From JANQEU01 sp965242805 (GTDB lineage: Bacteria > Bacteroidota > Bacteroidia > Cytophagales > Cyclobacteriaceae), in assembly GCA_965242805.1 (NCBI GenBank), contig CBDETD010000002.1:4526001-4590000 (forward strand): a stretch of 64,000 nt of DNA. Reading direction: 5' to 3'. The notes beneath the pieces were generated by a model. It was given only the letters and a program-made list of their open reading frames with translations. It was not told where the DNA came from and did no database searches. This document shows, piece after piece, positions 8,669-16,593 of the stretch (position 1 is its first letter; each line of letters begins with the position of its first letter). Made by a program: the position numbers and the translations under genes.

Positions 8669-9688
8669 CTATTGGAGAGTTTTTTCTTTAACTATATCGT
8701 AAGCCAGGAATATTGCACTCTTCATGGAATCTCCATTTGCCAAATTCTTTCCGGCAAGGTCAAATGCAGTTCCATGGGCTGGGGAGGTCCTGACTGCGGG
8801 TAGACCTGCAGTGAAGTTCACACCTTCTCCATTGGAGATGTATTTGAAAGGAACAAGACCCTGATCATGATACATCCCAAGTATTCCATCAAAGTTCTTA
8901 TGCTGATTACTACCGAAGAAACCGTCCGCAGGAAATGGACCAAACACAAGGTTACCATGCTTTTTTGATTCCTTTATGGCAGGTAAAATGATGTCGTTTT
9001 CTTCACTGCCAAGTATACCATTCTCTCCAGCATGTGGATTAAGCCCTAGAATGGCAATTTTTGGTTTCTTAATATGGAAATCCTTCTGAAGTGATTTTAT
9101 TAGAATTGCCATCTTTGATTCTACCAATTCTTTGGTAATAGTTGACGGAACTTTAGCCAATGGGATATGACCCGTAATGACTCCAATTCGGAGGTCATCT
9201 TTGACCATTAGCATCAGGCTATCTTCTTTTTCAAACTTAGTTGTGAGGTATTCTGTGTGCCCTGGAAAATCGAAATCATCGTCTTTGACATATTCCTTGC
9301 TGAACGGGGAAGTAACCATTGCGTGTATTTTGCCGGATTTAAGATCCTCAGTTGCTTTTTCCAGGGATTTTTTTGCATAGATCCCACCAGCGGGATTGGG
9401 TGTCCCGGGAGTGACTTCTACCTTTTCATCCCAAATATTCAAGACATTTACTTTTTTGGGATTGAGGTTGGTAAAATCCCGTGTTTGGTGGAAATTGAAA
9501 TCTCTAAGCTCAAGTAGTTTTCGATAATATGAAACGATACCGCCAGAAGCATAAATAATGGGAGTTAAATATTTTGTGATCCGCGTGTCGCTCAAAGCCT
9601 TGAGCGTCACTTCTGGTCCGACACCATTTATGTCCCCGATTGAAATTCCAATTAGTGGTTTTTTAGACTTTTGGCTTTTTTCGCTCAT
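8669..9688 (-). CDS. pdxA: 4-hydroxythreonine-4-phosphate dehydrogenase
   Basis: 339 residues. It is the NAD-dependent step of DXP-dependent vitamin B6 synthesis that supplies the amine partner of PdxJ. The N-terminus reads PLIGISIGDINGVGPEV. The three metal-binding histidines are H144 (PGHTEY), H219 (NPHAGE) and H274 (MYHDQG). TSPAHGTAFDLAGK follows near the C-terminus. It is divergent from rsmA with only 42 bases between the starts; elsewhere these genes are often co-directional neighbours. It precedes the yceD operon on the same strand by 52 bases. Confidence 0.96.
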   Translation of the reverse strand: MSEKSQKSKKPLIGISIGDINGVGPEVTLKALSDTRITKYLTPIIYASGGIVSYYRKLLELRDFNFHQTRDFTNLNPKKVNVLNIWDEKVEVTPGTPNPAGGIYAKKSLEKATEDLKSGKIHAMVTSPFSKEYVKDDDFDFPGHTEYLTTKFEKEDSLMLMVKDDLRIGVITGHIPLAKVPSTITKELVESKMAILIKSLQKDFHIKKPKIAILGLNPHAGENGILGSEENDIILPAIKESKKHGNLVFGPFPADGFFGSNQHKNFDGILGMYHDQGLVPFKYISNGEGVNFTAGLPAVRTSPAHGTAFDLAGKNLANGDSMKSAIFLAYDIVKEKTLQ

Positions 9689-9730
9689 CTCAATTCCATT
9701 ACTTGGCCGGAAAATTAAATCATTTTAGAA

Positions 9731-10495
9731 TTGAAAAAGGTCTCTCCTAAGAAACATCTTGGTCAGCATTTTTTAGTAAATGAAAACGTCGCGACCAGAA
9801 TTGTGGAGGCCTTGCTTCCAACGGAAAATAAAGTAGTAGAAATAGGTCCAGGTATGGGGGTTCTCACGAAACATCTTTTGGGGGAAGATGACTTTGTCGC
9901 ATATGATATTGATAATGATTCGATCGAATATTTGAGGTCACAATACGAGTCCCATAGATCTAAATTTATTTTAAAGGATTTCCTGCAAGAAAATTTTATT
10001 GAATCGAAATTTGACATCATTGGAAACCTTCCATACAATATTTCCTCCCAGATTTTTTTTAAAGTATATGAACTGAAAGATATTGTTAGTACAGTGGTAT
10101 GTATGGTGCAGAAGGAGGTGGCCGATCGGGTATCAACCCGAGAAGGATCGAAGCAATATGGGATATTGAGTGTCTTATTACAAACATGGTATAATATTGA
10201 ATATCTATTCACTGTAAAGCCGGGATCTTTCAATCCTCCACCAAAAGTAAATTCCGGGGTTATTAGGCTTATCAGAAATGACAGATTAGGATTGCCATGC
10301 GATGAGAAGTTGTTTACAAGGGTTGTAAAGACGAGTTTTGGAAAGCGTAGAAAAACGTTGCGCAACGCATTAAAAGAATTTAATTTGCCGACTGCTCTCA
10401 CGGACGTATCTGTTTTCTCAAAACGTGCAGAACAACTTAGTGTCCAGGAGTTTATTGAATTGACTGTATCTATTGAGAAGGAATGGAAAGCTTAA
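9731..10495 (+). CDS. rsmA: 16S rRNA dimethyladenosine transferase
   Basis: 254 residues. It dimethylates two adjacent adenines in the 3' hairpin of 16S rRNA. The opening KKHLGQHFLVNENV, the SAM loop EIGPGMG (37-43) and the catalytic NLPY (99-102) are all canonical. The start is a TTG: an in-frame TAA lies 15 bases upstream and there is no ATG between it and KKHLGQHF. The stop overlaps the first base of the mgtE ATG (TAATG), so the two genes are translationally coupled. Confidence 0.96.
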   Translation: MKKVSPKKHLGQHFLVNENVATRIVEALLPTENKVVEIGPGMGVLTKHLLGEDDFVAYDIDNDSIEYLRSQYESHRSKFILKDFLQENFIESKFDIIGNLPYNISSQIFFKVYELKDIVSTVVCMVQKEVADRVSTREGSKQYGILSVLLQTWYNIEYLFTVKPGSFNPPPKVNSGVIRLIRNDRLGLPCDEKLFTRVVKTSFGKRRKTLRNALKEFNLPTALTDVSVFSKRAEQLSVQEFIELTVSIEKEWKA

Positions 10496-11847
10496 TGGAG
10501 TTTGAATTAAGTAAAGAATATCTTGAGCGGTTCAAACAGGCGCTTGATGACAGGGATGACAAATTCATAATCCAGACTCTTGATGGCATCAATCCGGCAG
10601 ATATTACCTCCCTTTTATTCGAGTTCAATGCTGAAGAAAGTAAGTATGTATTTGATCTTCTACCAGCAGATGTGGATGCCGACATTTTGATGGAGCTTGA
10701 TGAAGACGTAAGGAGAGATTTTCTTATGCATTTTATGGAGGGCGAGATTTCGAGTTTTGTTGATGAAATGGAGTCTGATGATGGAGCTGACATATTGATG
10801 GAACTTCCACTCAAAAAACGGGAACGAGTCATTGGTCTCCTGCAGAATGAAGAGAAAGCTACTAATATCCTGGACCTGCTTCGATATGATGAAGATGTAG
10901 CGGGTGGGTTGATGGCCAAGGAATTTATCAAGGCAAATATTAATTGGAATGTCCTTCAATGTATTGATCAGATCAGACTTCAGGCTGAGCATGTTGAAAA
11001 GATATTCTCAGTTTATGTTGTCGATGATCATGACCGCCTGGTTGGTAAGATCAGTTTAAAAAAATTGATCATCGCCAATGAGAAGATGAAGGTTGAAGAT
11101 ATCTATGATGATGAGGTCCAATCCGTAGAAACCTATGTGGAGGAACGTGAAGTGGCTGCGATAATGCAGAAATATGACCTGGAGGCCATCCCTGTAGTGA
11201 ATGCCAGAGGAAGGCTCGTAGGAAGGATAACCGTTGATGATATATTAGATGTCATTACTGAAATTGCCGAAGAAGAAAGGCAACTTATGACCGGTATATC
11301 ATCGGATGTGGAAGAAGATGATTCTGTATGGGCACTGTCAAAAGCTCGGTTACCATGGTTGATAATAGGAATGGTTGGTGGTTTAATTGCTGCACAGATC
11401 ACAGACCTATTCAAAGGTGACATTACATTAATTGCAGGACTTGCGTTATTCATTCCTCTTATTATGGCCACTGGAGGTAATGTTGGTATACAATCCTCTT
11501 CAATCATCGTACAGAGTTTAGCCAATAAAAGTGCATTCACGGAGAGCATGGCTTCCAGATTGGCAAAAGTATTGATGGTTGCCGTAGTCAATGGATTGAT
11601 CTTGGGAGTTATGGTGTTTGGTGCGGTGATTCTTATTTTCAAGGATCAACCCTTATCAATTACAGTTTCTATCGCCTTATTCAGCGTTGTCTTACTCGCT
11701 TCGTTTATGGGTACTGTTACACCTTTGCTTTTGGACAAATTTGGTGTAAACCCTGCCCTGGCTTCCGGACCTTTTATCACCACTGCCAACGATTTACTCG
11801 GTCTTGCTGTTTACTTTTCAGTAGCACATCTTTTATACAATTTATAA
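10495..11847 (+). CDS. mgtE: Magnesium transporter MgtE
   Basis: 450 residues from the ATG that overlaps the rsmA stop; another in-frame ATG lies 12 bases earlier. It imports Mg2+ (or Co2+) down its gradient. Order of parts: an acidic N-domain (to about 125) with repeated helical motifs; two CBS domains that sense Mg2+ (about 125-255); then five hydrophobic segments forming the pore. These include LPWLIIGMVGGLIAAQITDL and the conserved MATGGNVGIQ signature in the second segment. It is full length for the family. Confidence 0.95.
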   Translation: MEFELSKEYLERFKQALDDRDDKFIIQTLDGINPADITSLLFEFNAEESKYVFDLLPADVDADILMELDEDVRRDFLMHFMEGEISSFVDEMESDDGADILMELPLKKRERVIGLLQNEEKATNILDLLRYDEDVAGGLMAKEFIKANINWNVLQCIDQIRLQAEHVEKIFSVYVVDDHDRLVGKISLKKLIIANEKMKVEDIYDDEVQSVETYVEEREVAAIMQKYDLEAIPVVNARGRLVGRITVDDILDVITEIAEEERQLMTGISSDVEEDDSVWALSKARLPWLIIGMVGGLIAAQITDLFKGDITLIAGLALFIPLIMATGGNVGIQSSSIIVQSLANKSAFTESMASRLAKVLMVAVVNGLILGVMVFGAVILIFKDQPLSITVSIALFSVVLLASFMGTVTPLLLDKFGVNPALASGPFITTANDLLGLAVYFSVAHLLYNL

Positions 11848-11852
11848 ACTAC

Positions 11853-12788
11853 ATGAAAGGAAAGATTCTTGTCGTTGACAAAATGCACGACTCTATCATT
11901 CCAATGTTGAATTCAATCGGTTGGGAGGCAGATTATCATCCTAATTTCCAGAGAACTGAAATATTAGAACGTATAGGATCTTACCAGGGATTGATAATCC
12001 GGTCCAAGACCAAAATAGATGAAGAATTCGTTAGGAACACGTCATCATTAAAATTTGTGGCGAGAGCAGGAGCTGGGATTGATAATTTGGACACGGACTT
12101 GTTAAAGGCTCACAAGATACAGGTTGTCAATGCTGCCGAAGGCAATCGGGATGCTTTGGGGGAGCACTGTATTGGGATGATCTTATCTGTTTTGCATAGG
12201 ATTCACGTTTCAAACAGAGAAGTTCGGGGTGATATATGGCGCAGGGAAGAAAACAGGGGCCATGAACTGGGAAATAAAACAGTTGGAATACTTGGTTTTG
12301 GACACATGGGGAGTGCATTAGCGGAACGACTGATCTCATTTGGTTGCAAAGTGGTTGCTTATGATAAGTATAAAACCAACTATGCTCCTGCAAATGTTGA
12401 AGAACTTGATCTCGAAACTTTCAAAAATGAAACGGAAATATTGAGTCTTCACGTACCCTTGACCGAAGAAACAAAAGCGTTTATAGATTATGATTTCCTT
12501 ACTTCTTTCCCCAGGCTCTTTATTTTGGTGAACACAGCACGAGGAGAAATCCTTAAAACAAATGATCTCTTAAAGCTATTCGAGGAAGGGAAATTGTATG
12601 GAGCTGCTTTTGATGTTTTGGAAAATGAGAAACTGGCCTCGCTAAATCCTGAAGAAAAGGAAGTCTTTAACCAATTGAAAAGCAAGGAAAACATTGTATT
12701 CTCACCACATGTGGCAGGGTGGACCTTTGAATCCTATCGAAAGATCAATGAGGTGCTGGTGGAGAAAATTTCAAAACTCAATTTTTAA
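11853..12788 (+). CDS. D-2-hydroxyacid dehydrogenase (phosphoglycerate dehydrogenase-like)
   Basis: 311 residues, the short form without an ACT domain. The NAD-binding loop GILGFGHMG is at 145-153, the substrate loop ARAGAGIDN at 70-78, the catalytic arginine is in NTARGEI and the histidine in FSPHVAGWT. It probably reduces or oxidises a 2-hydroxyacid such as 3-phosphoglycerate, but without serC or serB nearby the substrate is not certain. It begins 5 bases after mgtE and is followed by a hairpin with a T run. Confidence 0.85.
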   Translation: MKGKILVVDKMHDSIIPMLNSIGWEADYHPNFQRTEILERIGSYQGLIIRSKTKIDEEFVRNTSSLKFVARAGAGIDNLDTDLLKAHKIQVVNAAEGNRDALGEHCIGMILSVLHRIHVSNREVRGDIWRREENRGHELGNKTVGILGFGHMGSALAERLISFGCKVVAYDKYKTNYAPANVEELDLETFKNETEILSLHVPLTEETKAFIDYDFLTSFPRLFILVNTARGEILKTNDLLKLFEEGKLYGAAFDVLENEKLASLNPEEKEVFNQLKSKENIVFSPHVAGWTFESYRKINEVLVEKISKLNF

Positions 12789-12806
12789 TCTCAGCGCCGG
12801 ATTTCC

Positions 12807-12814
12807 TATATTTG
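12807..12814 (+). promoter_or_regulatory. Bacteroidota -7 box upstream of greA
   Basis: The sequence TATATTTG fits TAnnTTTG exactly. A T-rich stretch lies about 20 bases upstream in place of TTTG. Transcription would start at about 12820, before the terminator-like hairpin and 80-odd bases ahead of greA. Confidence 0.6.
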
Positions 12815-12840
12815 TACCATCATAATAAAAACCTGAAGGG

Positions 12841-12873
12841 AAACGGCTTTGATTCAAGGCCGTTCTTTTTTGT
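12841..12873 (+). terminator. Intrinsic terminator or attenuator hairpin in the greA leader
   Basis: AACGGCTTTGA and TCAAGGCCGTT form an 11-bp stem (one G-U) followed by TTCTTTTTTG. It can end the upstream mgtE/dehydrogenase transcript. Because a good -7 box lies between the dehydrogenase stop and this hairpin, it would also be in the leader of any greA transcript from that box. Confidence 0.75.
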
Positions 12874-12903
12874 TTATAGGGATAGGAAATAATCGAACTA
12901 GAA

Positions 12904-13371
12904 ATGGCAAATTACTACACCAAAGAAGGATTACAGAAGTTGAAAGATGAGCTTCAGGAGCTCAAGACCAAAGGGCGATCTGATATTGCGAAACAGATCG
13001 CTGAAGCAAGAGATAAAGGAGATCTAAGTGAAAATGCAGAGTATGATGCTGCTAAAGATGCACAAGGCCTATTAGAGCTAAAAATTTCAAAATTGGAACA
13101 AGTAGTTGGTGAAGCAAGAGTAATAGACGAATCTACAATTGACACTTCCAAGGTTTCCATATTGTCCACGGTAAAAATCAAGAATAAGAAAAACGGTGCC
13201 GAAGTTAAGTATCAGTTGGTGGCAGAGGAGGAAGCAGACCTCAAAGTTGGAAAGATCTCAGTAAAGTCACCGATTGGAAAGGGGCTCCTTGGCAAAACAC
13301 AAGGTGAAACCGCCCAGATCAATGTACCTGCAGGACAAATGGAGTTTGAGATCGTGGAAATCTCCTACTGA
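12904..13371 (+). CDS. greA: Transcription elongation factor GreA
   Basis: 155 residues, standard length. GreA enters the RNA polymerase secondary channel and stimulates cleavage of backtracked RNA. The N-terminal coiled coil carries the tip motif LSENAEYDAAKD with the acidic residues. The C-terminal globular domain ends SPIGKGLLGKTQGE and VPAGQMEFEIVEI. It is separated by one base from the HIT gene downstream, so both are one transcript. Confidence 0.97.
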   Translation: MANYYTKEGLQKLKDELQELKTKGRSDIAKQIAEARDKGDLSENAEYDAAKDAQGLLELKISKLEQVVGEARVIDESTIDTSKVSILSTVKIKNKKNGAEVKYQLVAEEEADLKVGKISVKSPIGKGLLGKTQGETAQINVPAGQMEFEIVEISY

Positions 13372-13372
13372 T

Positions 13373-13777
13373 ATGGCAACTATCTTTACTAAGATCATCA
13401 ACAGAGAGATCCCTGCCCATATCGTTGCGGAGGACAATAGCTTCATAGCTTTTTTAGATATCAACCCCCTGACCAAAGGTCATACATTGGTTGTTCCCAA
13501 GGTTGAAGTGGATTACATATTTGATCTCGATGATGAGACATTTCTGGATCTTCATGCTTTTAGCAAGAAAGTGGCAAAAGCCCTTGACGATGCCATAGAT
13601 TGTGAAAGAATAGGGACCACTGTCATGGGACTTGAAGTACCTCACACACATATCCATCTCATTCCCATGGATTCTATGGACGATATGAATTTTGCTCGAA
13701 CCAAACTTTCTTTGACTAATGAGGAGTTGTCTTCGATCGCTGCTTCTATTCAGGAATCATTCTTAAAACTTTCATAG
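13373..13777 (+). CDS. HIT-family nucleotide hydrolase
   Basis: 134 residues from the ATG one base after the greA stop; a much longer frame running back into greA is an artefact of the open frame. It is an HINT-type protein: the nucleotide-binding IINREIPAHIVAED is at 8-21 and the catalytic histidine triad HTHIH at 91-95. Such proteins hydrolyse phosphoramidate or adenylylated small molecules. The physiological substrate is not known. It overlaps the end of convergent ruvC by six bases. Confidence 0.93.
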   Translation: MATIFTKIINREIPAHIVAEDNSFIAFLDINPLTKGHTLVVPKVEVDYIFDLDDETFLDLHAFSKKVAKALDDAIDCERIGTTVMGLEVPHTHIHLIPMDSMDDMNFARTKLSLTNEELSSIAASIQESFLKLS

Positions 13778-14341
13778 ACCGGAAATCCGCCCGGGATTAT
13801 CACTTAGGTAGGCTTTCCAGGTTGAGCTTTTTGTAGTCAATGCACCGTCCTGATAGTGATGACAAATAGCCACCGCTAGTGCATCTGTTGCATCCAGTAG
13901 CTTTGGTGCTTCCTTGATTTTTAGCAGGGTCTGGATCATTGCGGCCACTTGCTCTTTAGAAGCATTTCCGTTTCCAGTTACGGACTGTTTTACTTTTTTA
14001 GGAGCATACTCGACAATTGGAATGTCTCTTGAAAGAGCAGCTGCCATTGCAACTCCCTGGGCTCTGCCAAGTTTTAACATGGATTGAATATTCTTTCCAT
14101 AAAATGGTGCTTCCAGAGCAACCTCATCAGGAAGGTACTCATCGATCAGACTCTCCACCCTTTCAAAAATTTTCTTCAGTTTCAGTTCATGCCCTGAATA
14201 TTTATGAAGGTGGATCACTCCAAATTGGACCAATTTCATTTGCGGTTTTGATACCGTGATTATCCCATATCCCATTACATTAGTACCCGGGTCCAATCCC
14301 AGAATAATCTTTTCTTTAACTGATGAACTTCCTCTTTGCAC
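13772..14341 (-). CDS. ruvC: Holliday junction resolvase RuvC
   Basis: About 189 residues from a GTG. It cleaves four-way DNA junctions as a dimer with RuvAB. The four acidic residues are visible: D in ILGLDPGTN, E in VALEAPFYG, and two D in DATDALAVAICHHYQ. No ATG lies near the catalytic start. The alternatives are this GTG and an ATG 24 bases further out, which would run into the divergent membrane-protein gene. The latter's start is ambiguous too. Confidence 0.93.
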   Translation of the reverse strand: MQRGSSSVKEKIILGLDPGTNVMGYGIITVSKPQMKLVQFGVIHLHKYSGHELKLKKIFERVESLIDEYLPDEVALEAPFYGKNIQSMLKLGRAQGVAMAAALSRDIPIVEYAPKKVKQSVTGNGNASKEQVAAMIQTLLKIKEAPKLLDATDALAVAICHHYQDGALTTKSSTWKAYLSDNPGRISGL

Positions 14342-14370
14342 TAATACAAAGTAACAGTAGAGCAACCATA

Positions 14371-15219
14371 TTGAAAAAACTTATCCAATTGACTGCCAAA
14401 ATTGTCGCTACTGTAATCGCGATATTGTTCCTCTATGAGCAAGTAATGGAAATGGGATTGAATGGAGTGATTTCCAATTTTTTAAGTATTGAAGGGTATT
14501 GGGTTTACATTGGACTTGCTGTTTGTCTATCATTTTTAAACTGGTCATTTGAAATAGATAAATGGAGAATGCTTACTGTTGATTTCAGTCAATTCTCTAT
14601 GAAACAGGCCGCAAAACCTGTTATGTCTGGTTTGGCAATGAACATGGTAGTCCCTTTCACTTTTGGGGATATCCTAATGAGATTGATGGGATCAAGATGT
14701 ATTTCAAAATCAGCAAAGGCCATTTTCCTGAATCGGATGACTTCTTTGACTGTTACCATTCTCTTTGGAATGGTGGGGCTGTTATATTATTTCAATCCGG
14801 CAAATGATCTTTGGATTCAAAGCCCTTTTGCAGGTGTATTTTTCGTTATGATCGTCCTCACTTTGTGTGCAACAATTGATTGTCTTTACTTTAAAAAGAA
14901 GGTAATGACCTGGACATTCCTTCGATACATGGTCTTTGCTATTCAATACTTCCTTCTATTGTTACCGCTTTTGATGGGGTTGGAATGGGTTGTAATCCTT
15001 GCTGGCATATCATGGATCTTTCTCGTCAGAACAGTTGTTCCATCCTTTTTGGGAGCAATTGGGATCCGCGAAGCGTCAACCGTAGCCTTTTTTGCTTTAT
15101 GGATGGATAATTCTACTGTCCTGATCATCCCTTCATTGTTAATTTGGATCATAAATATTGTTATTCCGTCATTGATCGGGTTCTGTTTCTTTTGGTCCAG
15201 GGATTATAAGCTCGCATGA
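14371..15219 (+). CDS. YbhN/UPF0104-type integral membrane protein (lysylphosphatidylglycerol synthetase TM-like)
   Basis: About 282 residues from a TTG; an in-frame ATG at 14323 would overlap ruvC. It has roughly seven or eight hydrophobic segments. The pattern MNMVVPFTFGDILMRL at about 88-103 and PSFLGAIGIREAS near the C-terminus match the flippase-like region of MprF and the YbhN family. These handle lipids in the membrane; the cargo here is unknown. Its stop overlaps the ATG of the glycosyltransferase (ATGA), so it is the first gene of a seven-gene operon. Confidence 0.75.
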   Translation: MKKLIQLTAKIVATVIAILFLYEQVMEMGLNGVISNFLSIEGYWVYIGLAVCLSFLNWSFEIDKWRMLTVDFSQFSMKQAAKPVMSGLAMNMVVPFTFGDILMRLMGSRCISKSAKAIFLNRMTSLTVTILFGMVGLLYYFNPANDLWIQSPFAGVFFVMIVLTLCATIDCLYFKKKVMTWTFLRYMVFAIQYFLLLLPLLMGLEWVVILAGISWIFLVRTVVPSFLGAIGIREASTVAFFALWMDNSTVLIIPSLLIWIINIVIPSLIGFCFFWSRDYKLA

Positions 15220-16346
15220 TAGTTTTATTATTGACGTTCTCATTATTTCATGTGCTTTCTTTCCTTTTACTTACAAGGTATTGGGTCAGGATACCCACAC
15301 ATAATTTCACACTATTTAAAACGGGTGTGTCCATTTTGATCCCAGTAAGAAATGAAGGAGAATCTATCAAGCAAATCTTGACAGATCTTTCAAACCAGGA
15401 TTATCCTGAAAATTTATATGAGGTTATTGTAATAGATGATCATTCTGATGATAACACGTCCTTTATTGCAGCAGAACATATGAAATCTTTAGGATTGAAT
15501 GGGAAGGTAATTGAGTTGGATAACGAATCGGTAGGTAAGAAGGCCGCATCCACGATGGGTGTTAAGGAAGCAAAATTTGACATAATCGTTTGTACGGATG
15601 CTGATTGTCACCTCCAGAAAAAATGGCTGTCGAATCATACATCTTGCTACCTTGACAAGAAGACCAAAATGGTGACGGGTCCGGTTTTGATGAAGGGTGA
15701 CTCATTACTGGAGAGCATTCAGGTTATCGAATTTACCGGGTTAATAGGTTATGGTGCGGTGACACTGGATAGGGGATACCCGAGTATGTGCAATGGGGCG
15801 AATATGTCCTATGTAAAGGAGGCCTTTGAAGAAGTGGAAGGATACCTGGGGAATGACCACATTGCAACGGGGGATGATGAATTCCTGCTGCAGAAGATTT
15901 CCCAAAAATTTGAGGGTTCTATCAAATTTCTAAAGGACCAAGATTCAATTGTGGAGACCCCTGCGAAAAAAAGATTGGTGGACCTGCTCGAACAGAGGGT
16001 TAGATGGACAAGCAAATGGAGGTTTCATAAAAGCAAGTTTATCTGGTTCACTTCATTCCTTGTCTTTTTCAATTTTCTCCTCGGATCAATTTTGATACCT
16101 TATGCAATAATCTCAGGGTCATTGCCGCTTATAGGTGCTGTTATTTTGAAGTGGATTTCCGAATTGTTTTATTTCGGAGTTCTAAGTTCTTTTTTTAAGG
16201 TAAGACTCAAACCCTTGTTGATTCTCCTATTGAGTATTATTTACCCTTATTATGCACTGTTCTTGGGGATAGCTTCTATTTTTGGAAGATATTCATGGAA
16301 AGGCAGGAGGTATAATGACGGATACAGAATTTCTGGTAATGGATGA
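15216..16346 (+). CDS. Membrane-anchored family 2 glycosyltransferase
   Basis: 376 residues. One N-terminal membrane segment precedes a GT-A domain: SILIPVRNEGES (about 36-47), VIVIDDHSDDN, the DAD-type metal motif TDADCH, GDDEFLLQKI (general base region), and QRVRW (a QxxRW variant). Two or three membrane segments follow at the C-terminus. This architecture is that of processive or lipid-linked glycosyltransferases that make envelope polysaccharide or glycolipid. The sugar cannot be inferred. It overlaps the upstream YbhN-like gene and the next small gene. Confidence 0.88.
   Translation: MIVLLLTFSLFHVLSFLLLTRYWVRIPTHNFTLFKTGVSILIPVRNEGESIKQILTDLSNQDYPENLYEVIVIDDHSDDNTSFIAAEHMKSLGLNGKVIELDNESVGKKAASTMGVKEAKFDIIVCTDADCHLQKKWLSNHTSCYLDKKTKMVTGPVLMKGDSLLESIQVIEFTGLIGYGAVTLDRGYPSMCNGANMSYVKEAFEEVEGYLGNDHIATGDDEFLLQKISQKFEGSIKFLKDQDSIVETPAKKRLVDLLEQRVRWTSKWRFHKSKFIWFTSFLVFFNFLLGSILIPYAIISGSLPLIGAVILKWISELFYFGVLSSFFKVRLKPLLILLLSIIYPYYALFLGIASIFGRYSWKGRRYNDGYRISGNG
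16305..16310 (+). promoter_or_regulatory. Shine-Dalgarno site deciding the start of the small gene
   Basis: A perfect AGGAGG lies four bases ahead of the ATG at 16315. Such sites are scarce in this genome, so it supports the internal start within the glycosyltransferase 3' end. Confidence 0.7.
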
Positions 16347-16593
16347 ACTCTATTTTGTGATAAAATATGAGGAACTTTTAGACAATTGCGATATTTCAAG
16401 TGAAGAGCTCGTCAATACACTTAATTCATTATTTAAAAAGGAATGGATTAGAATTCTGATACCTAAAGTACTAAATGGAGGGAGTGACCTAATGGACGTT
16501 GAGGAGAAAAATGTGGACATAAATAGTAGATTCCAACAATATTATTTCATGGCCTCGAAAGCAGGTTTGATGGCACATAATTCCACATCATGA
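16315..16593 (+). CDS. Small hypothetical protein, possible winged-helix
   Basis: 92 residues, soluble and acidic, opening MTDTEFLVMDELYFV. The helical first half (SSEELVNTLNSLFKKEWI) looks like a small winged-helix or helix-turn-helix fold, but I do not recognise a family. It starts inside the glycosyltransferase gene, with a strong AGGAGG, and its stop overlaps the phosphatase ATG (ATGA). Translational coupling to the PP2C phosphatase suggests a partner or regulator of that protein; this is an inference from context. Confidence 0.65.
   Translation: MTDTEFLVMDELYFVIKYEELLDNCDISSEELVNTLNSLFKKEWIRILIPKVLNGGSDLMDVEEKNVDINSRFQQYYFMASKAGLMAHNSTS

Noticed and set aside
10470..10992. Long minus-strand frames opposite mgtE (10470-10931 and 10660-10992)
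   Set aside because: These are serine-rich or unpatterned shadows of the mgtE frame with no domain or start support.
13274..13372. Longer start for the HIT gene
   Set aside because: The extension overlaps greA in another frame and the family N-terminus MATIFTKIINREIP begins at 13373.
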